DNA from: CALNYS01 sp964639935
GTDB lineage: Bacteria > Planctomycetota > Phycisphaerae > Phycisphaerales > UBA1924
DNA: 11,320 bases
NCBI GenBank assembly: GCA_964639935.1
Contig: CAZXGT010000076.1
Location: 1 to 11,320 of the forward strand
Direction of reading: 5' to 3'
Shown here: positions 1 to 6,213 of the stretch, one piece after another
How the letters are laid out: every line of letters starts with the position of its first letter
How positions within the stretch are numbered: the stretch's first letter is position 1
The notes under the pieces: generated by a model
The model's input: the letters and a program-made list of their open reading frames with translations, nothing else
What the model was told of the DNA's origin: nothing
The model's database searches: none
Position numbers and translations under genes: made by a program

Positions 1-1674
1 CAGGCGGTTCACGCGGCGCAGACGAGCGCGTGGGTGTGGGCGGTCGGCGTCGCGGGGATCCTGACGGCGGCGCTGAACGTGGCGATCTTCGTGCGGATCC
101 TGACGACATTCGCGGGGCGGGGCGAGCGGATCGAGAACGCGCACGCGCCGGAGCGCGGGTTCTGGGGCGTGTGGCTGTGGCTTCCGGCGGCGCTGCTCGC
201 GGGGCTGCAGGTCGTCGGGGGCGTGGCCCCTGGGTGGTTCGGGGACGCGCTGTCGCCGGTCGAGACGCACGCGCTCTACTGGGAGCATCTGCCGAGCGTG
301 ATTTACGCGGTGACGCATCCGAGCCTGCCTCTGGCGATGAGCGGGCTCGCGATCGCGCTGGGCGCGGCGATCGGTCTTTCGCCGCTTTGGCGGCGGGCGT
401 GGGAGGATCCGCACAATCGGCTGTTCCCATCGGTCGATCGGGCGCTGGAGGGCGCGGGCTGGGCGGCGCTGTCGCGGCTTCAGAACGGGAACTTCAGGGT
501 GTACGCGGTGCTGTGTTTCGCGGCGCTTCTGGTGGGAATCGTGGCCGCCGGGTTCTATCAGCCGGCGCTGCTCTCGCTCCCGCGCGTGGCGCCGCTTGGG
601 GCGGCCGGCTTTGCGGCGGGCACGGCGGCGGTGATCACGACGGTGATGATCTGCGTCTCGGCGCTTCTGATGCCGTTCGTCCGGAGCCGCGTGAACCGTG
701 TGCTGATGCTCGGCGCCGCGGGCATGGCGGTGACGATGATGTATCTGCTGTATCAGGCGCCGGACCTGGTGCTGACGCAGCTGATGTTCGAGCTGATCTC
801 GATCATGCTGTTCCTGCTGGTGCTTCGGATGCTGCCCGAGGAGCCGAGGGTTCAGCCGAAGGGCGGGCGTGTTGGTCGTGCGGCGATCGGCGGTTCGGTG
901 GGGCTCGTGATCGGTTTCCTCGTGCTGCACGCGGCGGAGACGCCGGACTTCAACCCTGGCGTTCGCCTCGGGGACTGGTTCGTGGCGCACAGCTACGACG
1001 GTCTGGCAGACACGGCGGGTCGCGGCGGGGGCGGGCTGAACGTGGTGAACGTGATCCTGGTGGATCATCGCGGGTACGACACGCTGGGCGAGATCACGGT
1101 GCTGGCGATCGTGGCGCTGGCGGTGCTGAGTCTGGTCGGCTCGGCGCCGGCGAAGAAGCTTCGGGCGATGATGACGCGCGGGCTGGATCCCGCGCCCGAC
1201 CAGTTCCACCCGGAGGATCCGAAGGCGGTGAACATCGGTCCGCAGCCGACGCTGCAGTCTTCGCTCTTTGCGGTGTCGATGCGGCTGATCCTTCCGCTGG
1301 CGTTGATCTTCGCGGGGTACGTGTTCTTCAAGGGTCACAACGCGCCGGGCGGTGGGTTCATCGCGGGCCTGACGGCCTCGGTGGCTCTGGCGGTGTTCCG
1401 GATGGCGATGGGGCCCGACTCGATCAAGAAGCTGATCCCGATCAAGCCGGCCCCGATGGCGGCGCTCGGGCTCGGGATCGCGCTGTTCTCGGCGGCGTGG
1501 CCGATGGCGATCGGGGATCCGTTCCTCCGGAGCTACCACGACGTGGCGGCGCTCCCGGGGGGTGGTTCGTACCACTGGGCGAGCGTGATGCTCTTTGACC
1601 TTGGCGTGCTGACGGTGGTGGTTGCGGCGAGCGTGGGGATCATCAACCGGCTGACCGAGGAGGTGGAGACGTGA
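1..1674 (+). CDS. mrpA: Mrp Na+/H+ antiporter subunit A fused to subunit B (5' partial)
   Basis: The frame is open from base 1, so the start lies outside the window; 557 residues are visible. By comparison with the 915-residue copy in the right operon, about 390 N-terminal residues (most of the complex-I ND5-like antiporter domain) are missing. What remains is the last helices of that domain, the linker, the DUF4040/MbhD-like helices with APDLVLTQ (757-780) and a buried Glu (790-792) expected in proton transfer, then the NVVNVILVD and DTLGEI motifs (about 1039-1095). The C-terminal MrpB (MnhB) domain carries GHNAPGGGF (1333-1359) and FDLGVL. The product is an inner-membrane core subunit of the antiporter. 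The A-B fusion is typical of six-gene PhaAB-type operons. The TGA stop overlaps the GTG start of mrpC by 4 bases. Since the N-terminal half is unseen, its channel residues cannot be judged. Confidence 0.95.
   Translation, partial: QAVHAAQTSAWVWAVGVAGILTAALNVAIFVRILTTFAGRGERIENAHAPERGFWGVWLWLPAALLAGLQVVGGVAPGWFGDALSPVETHALYWEHLPSVIYAVTHPSLPLAMSGLAIALGAAIGLSPLWRRAWEDPHNRLFPSVDRALEGAGWAALSRLQNGNFRVYAVLCFAALLVGIVAAGFYQPALLSLPRVAPLGAAGFAAGTAAVITTVMICVSALLMPFVRSRVNRVLMLGAAGMAVTMMYLLYQAPDLVLTQLMFELISIMLFLLVLRMLPEEPRVQPKGGRVGRAAIGGSVGLVIGFLVLHAAETPDFNPGVRLGDWFVAHSYDGLADTAGRGGGGLNVVNVILVDHRGYDTLGEITVLAIVALAVLSLVGSAPAKKLRAMMTRGLDPAPDQFHPEDPKAVNIGPQPTLQSSLFAVSMRLILPLALIFAGYVFFKGHNAPGGGFIAGLTASVALAVFRMAMGPDSIKKLIPIKPAPMAALGLGIALFSAAWPMAIGDPFLRSYHDVAALPGGGSYHWASVMLFDLGVLTVVVAASVGIINRLTEEVET
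1657..1663 (+). promoter_or_regulatory. Ribosome binding site for left mrpC
   Basis: GAGGAGG lies 7 bases before the GTG at 1671, inside the end of mrpA. It supports the GTG start that overlaps the mrpA stop codon and suggests translational coupling. Confidence 0.7.
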
Positions 1675-2087
1675 CGCTTCTTTTGGCGATCTGTGTGGCG
1701 TGCGTGCTCGGCGTGAGCGTGTATCTGATGCTCGGGCGCGAGCTCAAGGAGGTGGCGATGGGGGTGTTTCTCTTCAGCCACGCGGCGCACCTCGGGATCA
1801 TGGCGATGAGCGGTCAGCCGGTGGCGGAGATCGCGGGTGCGGCGGCGGGTCTCAACACGCCGCCGGTGCTCGGGAGCGGGGAGGCGGCGCCGGTGGATCC
1901 GCTCCCGCAGGCGCTGGTTCTGACGAGCATCGTGATCAGCTTCGCGGTGACGGCGTTCCTGCTCTCGCTGCTCGTGGTGACGTACCGGCGGGCGGCGTCG
2001 CTGTGGATCGATGATCTGGCGCGGGAGGACCGCCCGTCCAAGCCGCACCACGCGAGGGGCGGCGCGAGCGAGAGGGAGGCGGCCTAG
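1671..2087 (+). CDS. mrpC: Mrp Na+/H+ antiporter subunit C (left operon)
   Basis: This 138-residue protein belongs to the NuoK-like MrpC/MnhC/PhaC family. It has three membrane helices: about residues 1-20, 28-46 (with FLFSHAAHLGI) and 82-104. The family signature DPLPQALVLTSIVISF sits at 76-91, just before and into the third helix. A short Gly/Ala/Pro loop (50-75) links helices 2 and 3, and a hydrophilic tail (105-138) ends the protein, making it slightly longer than the usual 110-115 residues. MrpC is a small membrane subunit required for assembly and activity of the antiporter complex, next to MrpA and MrpD. The GTG start is chosen because of the strong GAGGAGG site and the GTGA overlap with mrpA. 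The mrpD start lies 2 bases after the stop. Confidence 0.95.
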   Translation: MTLLLAICVACVLGVSVYLMLGRELKEVAMGVFLFSHAAHLGIMAMSGQPVAEIAGAAAGLNTPPVLGSGEAAPVDPLPQALVLTSIVISFAVTAFLLSLLVVTYRRAASLWIDDLAREDRPSKPHHARGGASEREAA

Positions 2088-2089
2088 TC

Positions 2090-3751
2090 ATGCCCGAGGC
2101 GCGCTGGATCGTTCTTCTGGTGGTCATCCCGATGGCGGCGGGGATCGTGACGACGTTTACGCGTCGGCGGTTCGCGCTGTCGCGGGCGATCGGGATCGGC
2201 TCGCTTCTGGCGACGCTCGCGTTGAGCGCCGGCTGGCTTGCGCAGACGGCGAGCGGTTCGATCGTGCCGACGCAGATGGGCGGTTGGCCGGCGCCCTTTG
2301 GGATCACGATCGTCTTCGACGGGATCTCGGGTCTGCTGATCGTGACGACGCAGCTTGTGGCGCTGGCGGCGCTGATCTACGCGTCGGGATCGCTGTCGCC
2401 GCTGACCGAGCGGCGGTGGTTCCACCCGCTGACGCACCTGCTGGTCATGGGGGTGAACTACAGCTTTCTGACGGGCGACTTGTTCAACCTGTTCGTGGCG
2501 TTCGAGGTGATGCTGATGTCGAGCTACGCGCTGCTGTGCGCGGGGGGCTCTCGTCGGCAGATGACGCAGGCGTTCAAGTACGTGATGCTGAACCTGATCG
2601 CGTCGGGCTTCTTCGTGCTCGGGGCGGGGCTGATTTACGGGATGATGGGGACGCTGAACTACGCGGACCTGGCGCGCGAGGTGGCATCGAGCGCGGCGCC
2701 CGGGGGCGAGCCGCTCCCGGCGGCGTTCCCGGCGGTGGCGACGATGCTGCTGTTCGTGTTCGCGCTGAAGGCGGCGGCGTTCCCGCTGTGGTTCTGGCTG
2801 CCGGACACGTATCACACGACGCCGATCCCGGTCGCGGCGCTCTTTGGCGGGCTGCTGACGAAGGTTGGGGTGTACGCGATGCTGCGGCTGATGCCGATGG
2901 TGTTCGCGGCGCCGGCGGCGCGCGAGGAGTCGCCGATCACGCTGATCCTGACGGTGGCGGCGGGGGCGACGATGTTCCTGGGCGCGCTGTGCGCCCTGGC
3001 GATGCGGAGCGTGCGGCGCGTGATCGCGATGATCCTCGTGAGCGGCGTCGGCGTTCCGCTCATGGGGATCGCGCTGCTGACGCCCGAGGCCCTGGGCGGC
3101 GCGCTCTTTTACAGCGCGCAGTCGATGCTCACGGTGGCGGCGCTGTTCCTGTGCTGCGGGATCATGGAGCGGTTGTCGGGGACGGATGATCTGGACAAGC
3201 TCGGCGGGCTGCACCGCCGGGCGCCGTGGCTCAGCGCGCTGTTCCTGATCGCGGCGATGAGCACGGTTGGTCTTCCGCCGCTGTCTGGGTTCTACGGGAA
3301 GCTGGCGATCCTTCGCGACGCCCTTGGGCCCGGCGCGGCGATGAGCGCGGCGTGGACGGTGATGGCGGTGATCCTGCTCGCGACGAGCGCGCTGACGCTC
3401 GTGGTGATGGCGAAGCTCTACGCGCGGATCTTCTGGGTGTCGCCCGAGGGCGAGCCGGCGACGCAGAGCCGGCTGGCGTTCCCGGGTCGGACGAGCGGGC
3501 TCCGGGCGGCGTATCTCTCGGCGGGGCTGCTGGTGGCGGGGGCCGTGGGCATCGGGCTGGCGCCCGAGCCGCTGCTCTCAACGGCGATGAGCGCGACGGC
3601 GGAGCTCAACGAGCCGCGCGGGTACGTGACGGCGGTGCTCGGGGATGAGGCGTGGACGGACGACGGACCGGCGGCGACGCTGCCGATCTATGAGGCGCTG
3701 GCCGAGTCGCTCGCCGAGGCGGGCGGGTCGAAGGAGAAGGGCGCGCACTGA
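2090..3751 (+). CDS. mrpD: Mrp Na+/H+ antiporter subunit D, divergent (left operon)
   Basis: This 553-residue protein belongs to the complex-I NuoL/M/N-like antiporter family and has about 14 membrane helices. The first half is well conserved: TGDLFNLFVAFE with the TM5 Glu at 139, ALKAAAFPLWFWLPDTYHT with the TM7 Lys at 227, and LLTKVGVY with the TM8 Lys at 258. The second half is unusual. Where the right-operon copy has SFHIVSQ and YVFHHIIVK, this protein reads AMILVSG (Ile315) and YSAQSMLTV (Val349), so the TM11 His and the TM12 His and Lys are absent. GYVTAVLG near 511-518 is the usual MrpD C-terminal motif; a hydrophilic tail of about 35 residues follows it. The start has AGGGAGG at 2073-2079, 10 bases upstream. 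The stop overlaps the mrpE ATG by one base (TGATG). The family assignment is secure; normal proton transfer is doubtful. Confidence 0.95.
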   Translation: MPEARWIVLLVVIPMAAGIVTTFTRRRFALSRAIGIGSLLATLALSAGWLAQTASGSIVPTQMGGWPAPFGITIVFDGISGLLIVTTQLVALAALIYASGSLSPLTERRWFHPLTHLLVMGVNYSFLTGDLFNLFVAFEVMLMSSYALLCAGGSRRQMTQAFKYVMLNLIASGFFVLGAGLIYGMMGTLNYADLAREVASSAAPGGEPLPAAFPAVATMLLFVFALKAAAFPLWFWLPDTYHTTPIPVAALFGGLLTKVGVYAMLRLMPMVFAAPAAREESPITLILTVAAGATMFLGALCALAMRSVRRVIAMILVSGVGVPLMGIALLTPEALGGALFYSAQSMLTVAALFLCCGIMERLSGTDDLDKLGGLHRRAPWLSALFLIAAMSTVGLPPLSGFYGKLAILRDALGPGAAMSAAWTVMAVILLATSALTLVVMAKLYARIFWVSPEGEPATQSRLAFPGRTSGLRAAYLSAGLLVAGAVGIGLAPEPLLSTAMSATAELNEPRGYVTAVLGDEAWTDDGPAATLPIYEALAESLAEAGGSKEKGAH

Positions 3752-4224
3752 TGAAGAACTTCCTTTTCAACATCGGCCTGGCGGTGGTGTGGTGCAGCCT
3801 GACGGCGAACTTCTCGGAGTGGAACTTCGTCGCGGGGATGGTCGTCGGTGCGGTGGTGATCGAGGCGTACACGCTGACCTCGCCCGGGACCGACTATCTG
3901 GGCAACGGCGTGCGTCTGGCGCGGTTCGCGCTGCACTTCCTCGGGCTTCTGGTGAAATCAAACCTGCAGGTGACGCGGGCGATCTTCAAGCCGTCGCTTC
4001 TGGCGCCGCGGATCGTCCGGTACCCGGTGACGGGCCTGAGCGCGGTGGAGCGGACGGTGCTCGCCGGCGCGGTCACGCTCACGCCGGGCACGCTCGCGAT
4101 CGATGAGAGCCCGGACGGCGAGTGGCTCTACGTGCACGCGATGTTCGGACGCGACCCGGCGGAGGTGCGCCGGGACATCGATGATCTCCGGGCGAGGCTG
4201 CGAGCTGGGGGGGTGTTCTCGTGA
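3751..4224 (+). CDS. mrpE: Mrp Na+/H+ antiporter subunit E (left operon)
   Basis: This 157-residue MrpE/MnhE/PhaE-family protein matches the usual family length (about 155-160). The N-terminal half holds membrane helices at about 4-20, 24-40 and 56-70, followed by the amphipathic LVKSNLQVTRAIFKP segment. The soluble C-terminal domain carries the family signature TLTPGTLAID at 109-118 and YVHAMF at 127-132. MrpE is a small structural subunit of the complex; in Bacillus systems it is more dispensable than the others. The ATG overlaps the mrpD stop by one base, with AAGGAGAAGG 10 bases upstream. Its stop overlaps the mrpF GTG by 4 bases. Nothing odd is seen in the sequence itself. Confidence 0.95.
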   Translation: MKNFLFNIGLAVVWCSLTANFSEWNFVAGMVVGAVVIEAYTLTSPGTDYLGNGVRLARFALHFLGLLVKSNLQVTRAIFKPSLLAPRIVRYPVTGLSAVERTVLAGAVTLTPGTLAIDESPDGEWLYVHAMFGRDPAEVRRDIDDLRARLRAGGVFS

Positions 4225-4583
4225 CGACGGAGTGGACGACGATGTTGGCGGCTGCGGCGCTCGACGCCGGCGGCGGGGGCGCTGCGGATCCCGGGGCGGC
4301 GTCGTGGTCGCGCCTGGTGGTGCTTGGCGTGGTGGATATCGGGGTGATCGTGCTCGGCGTGGCGTTCGTGCTGTGCCTGTGGCGGCTGGTGAAGGGGCCG
4401 ACGCTGGCGGATCGCGGGATCGCGAGCGACCTGCTCGCGATGCAGGTGGTGGGCCTGGCGATCCTGCTGACGATCCGCTTCGAGACGCTGGTGTACTTCG
4501 ACACGGCGCTCGTGGTGGCGATCCTCGGGTTTGCGAGCACAGCGGCGTTCGCGCAGTACATCGGTCGGCGGAGGGCGGTCTGA
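4221..4583 (+). CDS. mrpF: Mrp Na+/H+ antiporter subunit F (left operon)
   Basis: This 120-residue MrpF/MnhF/PhaF-family protein has three helices at about 31-53, 68-85 and 90-110. The conserved cytoplasmic motif RLVKGPTLADRGIASD is at 55-70, and the TM3 Asp in VYFDTALVVAILGF is at 94. It is longer than the usual 85-100 residues because of a Gly/Ala-rich N-terminal extension (about residues 8-28). The extension is real only if the GTG start is right. That start makes the standard 4-base GTGA overlap with mrpE but has just a weak run of G upstream; an ATG at 4242 would shorten the extension by seven residues. MrpF is a small membrane subunit implicated in the Na+ side of the antiporter. The stop overlaps the mrpG ATG by one base. 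Confidence 0.93.
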   Translation: MTTEWTTMLAAAALDAGGGGAADPGAASWSRLVVLGVVDIGVIVLGVAFVLCLWRLVKGPTLADRGIASDLLAMQVVGLAILLTIRFETLVYFDTALVVAILGFASTAAFAQYIGRRRAV

Positions 4584-5005
4584 TGGACGCGACAACGGCA
4601 CAGGTGGTGGTCGATCTTTCGGTGGCGGCGGTGCTGCTCGTCGGGCTGTTCTTCATGCTGGTGGGGGCGATCGGCCTGCATCGGCTGCCGGACGCGTACA
4701 TCCGGCTTCACGGGGCGTCGATCTGCGTGACCCTCGGTCTGACGGGGATGCTGATCGCGGCGGTGGAGCAGCTTGGATCGTGGGCGGTGTTGAGCAAGGC
4801 GCTGATGACGCTCGTGTTCACGTTCGTGGCGACGCCGATCGGTTCTCACCTTCTCGCGAAGGCGGCGCACCACGGTCGGCTCGAGCAGTGGGACGAGACG
4901 CTTGGCGACGAGCTGGCGGAGGACAAGGCGGACCCGAACATGGCCACAAGCGACGAGGTGGGGCTTGCGTCCGAGTCGGGAGCGGCGGCGTCGCGCGTCG
5001 CCTGA
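4583..5005 (+). CDS. mrpG: Mrp Na+/H+ antiporter subunit G (left operon)
   Basis: This 140-residue MrpG/MnhG/PhaG-family protein ends the left operon. Helices lie at about 10-33, 48-62 and 70-92. The family motif GLHRLPDAYIRLH is at 31-43. The normally following ATK.ATLG is here ASICVTLG, so the usual Lys is Ile47; the right-operon copy keeps Lys. The segment TLVFTFVATPIGSHLLAKAAH (76-96) is typical of the family. A hydrophilic tail (101-140) has 11 acidic and 2 basic residues. The ATG at 4583 was chosen over the longer open frame upstream because it overlaps the mrpF stop (TGATG), has GGAGGG 7 bases before it (4570-4575), and matches the family N-terminus. Confidence 0.94.
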   Translation: MDATTAQVVVDLSVAAVLLVGLFFMLVGAIGLHRLPDAYIRLHGASICVTLGLTGMLIAAVEQLGSWAVLSKALMTLVFTFVATPIGSHLLAKAAHHGRLEQWDETLGDELAEDKADPNMATSDEVGLASESGAAASRVA

Positions 5006-5081
5006 GCGGGTTCTTCGGCGGGGCCGGTCTTCGAGCGGGCGGAACATCGGGTTGCGCCGCGGTCCTCGGATGGGGCTTCGC
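5006..5081. other. Convergent gap between the two mrp operons
   Basis: These 76 bases separate the stop codons of the two facing mrpG genes. I see no good intrinsic terminator here: only short, weak stems and no T-run in either direction. Termination may be Rho-dependent, or the transcripts may overlap. Confidence 0.5.
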
Positions 5082-5453
5082 TCAATCGTGATTGTCGCGA
5101 GGCCTCGTGGGCGGGGGCTCGTGGTCGATCGCGCCGGCGAGGTCGTCGCGGGTGGTGCGCGACCAGACGGGCGTGCGGGCGTGGTAGGCGGCGCGAGCGA
5201 TCAGGTGCGAGGCGATGGGCGCGGTGAGAAAGAGGAAGGCGACGATGAGCACGGCCTCGACGACGACGTTGGTCTCGGCGAAGTGCGCGCCGACGCCGAG
5301 GGCGATGAGGGCGACGCCCAGGGTTCCGGCCTTGGTGGCCGACTGCATGCGGGTGTAGAGATCGGGCATGCGGACGAGCCCGATCCCGGCGAGCAGCATG
5401 AAGGCGGACCCGAGGATGACGAGGGCGCCGGCGAGGAGGTTGGGCTCGTTCAT
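5082..5453 (-). CDS. mrpG: Mrp Na+/H+ antiporter subunit G (right operon)
   Basis: This 123-residue MrpG/MnhG/PhaG-family protein is the last gene of the right operon. Three helices lie at about 7-27, 42-57 and 63-85. The signature GIGLVRMPDLYTRM (23-36) is followed by SATKAGTLG with the conserved Lys at 41, unlike the left copy. LFLTAPIASHLIARAAY (74-90) matches the family's third helix and exit. The tail (91-123) is hydrophilic and Pro/Arg/Asp-rich. The ATG has a strong AAGGAG (5460-5465 on this strand) 6 bases upstream and overlaps the mrpF stop by 4 bases (ATGA). It is a small membrane subunit of the complex, required for full antiport in characterised systems. Confidence 0.95.
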   Translation of the reverse strand: MNEPNLLAGALVILGSAFMLLAGIGLVRMPDLYTRMQSATKAGTLGVALIALGVGAHFAETNVVVEAVLIVAFLFLTAPIASHLIARAAYHARTPVWSRTTRDDLAGAIDHEPPPTRPRDNHD

Positions 5454-5752
5454 GCGTCGCTCCTTCGCTGCAGGTAGATGGCGAAGGCGGCGGTGCCGAG
5501 GAAGAGGATGAGAGCCGCGACGAGCGCGACGGCGATGAGCGAGGGGAGGGACGCGGCCATGGCGAAGACGCCGATGGCGCCGACGGCGATGAAGCCGATG
5601 AGATCGAGCGCGATGACGCGGTCGGCGAGCGTGGGCCCGCGGAGGAGCCGCCCGAGGGCGAGCAGGAGCGAGAGCGCGAGCGTCGCGCCGGCGACGAGGT
5701 AGATCCAGTGGAGGTCGGCGAGTTCCGAGGACTGGGCGAGCGCGTGGATCAT
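5450..5752 (-). CDS. mrpF: Mrp Na+/H+ antiporter subunit F (right operon)
   Basis: This 100-residue MrpF/MnhF/PhaF-family protein is close to the usual length. Helices lie at about 15-34, 48-68 and 71-92. The motif RLLRGPTLADRVIALD (35-50) is intact. In helix 3, where the left copy has FDTALVV (Asp94), this copy reads IAVALVA, so an Ala (74) replaces the acidic residue usually found there. The start has GGAGG (5760-5764 on this strand) 7 bases upstream, and the ATG overlaps the mrpE stop by 4 bases. The gene is translationally coupled to its neighbours on both sides. The family assignment is secure from the GPTxxDR motif and the operon position. Confidence 0.94.
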   Translation of the reverse strand: MIHALAQSSELADLHWIYLVAGATLALSLLLALGRLLRGPTLADRVIALDLIGFIAVGAIGVFAMAASLPSLIAVALVAALILFLGTAAFAIYLQRRSDA

Positions 5753-6213
5753 CGCGTGGCCTCCAGCACGCGACGCTCGAAGCCGGACTTGACGTCGGCG
5801 ATGGCGGTCTCGGGGTCGTCGATGTGCATGAAGTGGATGAACATGATGCGTCGATCGGCGGAGACGTCCATCGTGAGGGTGCCGGGGGTGAGCGTGATGA
5901 GCGCTCCGAGGAGGGTGATCTCGGCGTTGGTCAGGTTTTCCTCGAGGGGGACGGCGAGGATGGCGGGGTGGAGGTCGCTCAGCCGGCTGACGGTGTACCA
6001 GGCGACGCGGAGGTTGGCCTTGACGAGCTCGTAGAGGGTGTAGAGGACGAGGGCGAGGGCGCTTCGGCTTCGGCGGAAGTAGCGATTGCGCCGGCCGGCG
6101 GCGAGGAGGAGCGCGAGGTAGCCGACGACGAAGCCGGCGGCGAGGTTGGCCGGCGTGAAGGGGCCGATGACGGCGGCCCAGGCGACGGCGAAGAGGATGT
6201 TGGCGGCGAACAT
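5749..6213 (-). CDS. mrpE: Mrp Na+/H+ antiporter subunit E (right operon)
   Basis: This 154-residue MrpE/MnhE/PhaE-family protein has helices at about 3-18, 22-39 and 51-65, then the ELVKANLRVAWYTVSRLSD segment. The C-terminal domain carries TLTPGTLTMD at 107-116 and FIHFM at 125-129, both family signatures. The open frame continues upstream over mrpD, but the ATG at 6213 is the right start: it overlaps the mrpD stop by one base (TGATG), has AAGGGAG (6223-6229 on this strand) 9 bases before it, and gives the normal family length and N-terminus. The upstream extension is Arg-rich and is only a shadow of mrpD. It is a small structural subunit of the antiporter complex. Confidence 0.95.
   Translation of the reverse strand: MFAANILFAVAWAAVIGPFTPANLAAGFVVGYLALLLAAGRRNRYFRRSRSALALVLYTLYELVKANLRVAWYTVSRLSDLHPAILAVPLEENLTNAEITLLGALITLTPGTLTMDVSADRRIMFIHFMHIDDPETAIADVKSGFERRVLEATR

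Noticed and set aside
30..1598. A 522-codon open frame in another frame over left mrpA
   Set aside because: It is a Gly/Arg/Ala/Asp-rich product with no motifs; the overlapping frame carries clear MrpA/MrpB motifs and runs from the window edge to the mrpC junction.
2084..3214. A 376-codon open frame antisense to left mrpD
   Set aside because: It is an Arg/His/Gln-rich product typical of antisense frames in GC-rich DNA and lies opposite a clear mrpD.
4103..4582. N-terminal extension of left MrpG to 300 residues
   Set aside because: The extension overlaps mrpE and mrpF and is low-complexity. The ATG at 4583 has a good ribosome binding site, a TGATG overlap and the family N-terminus.
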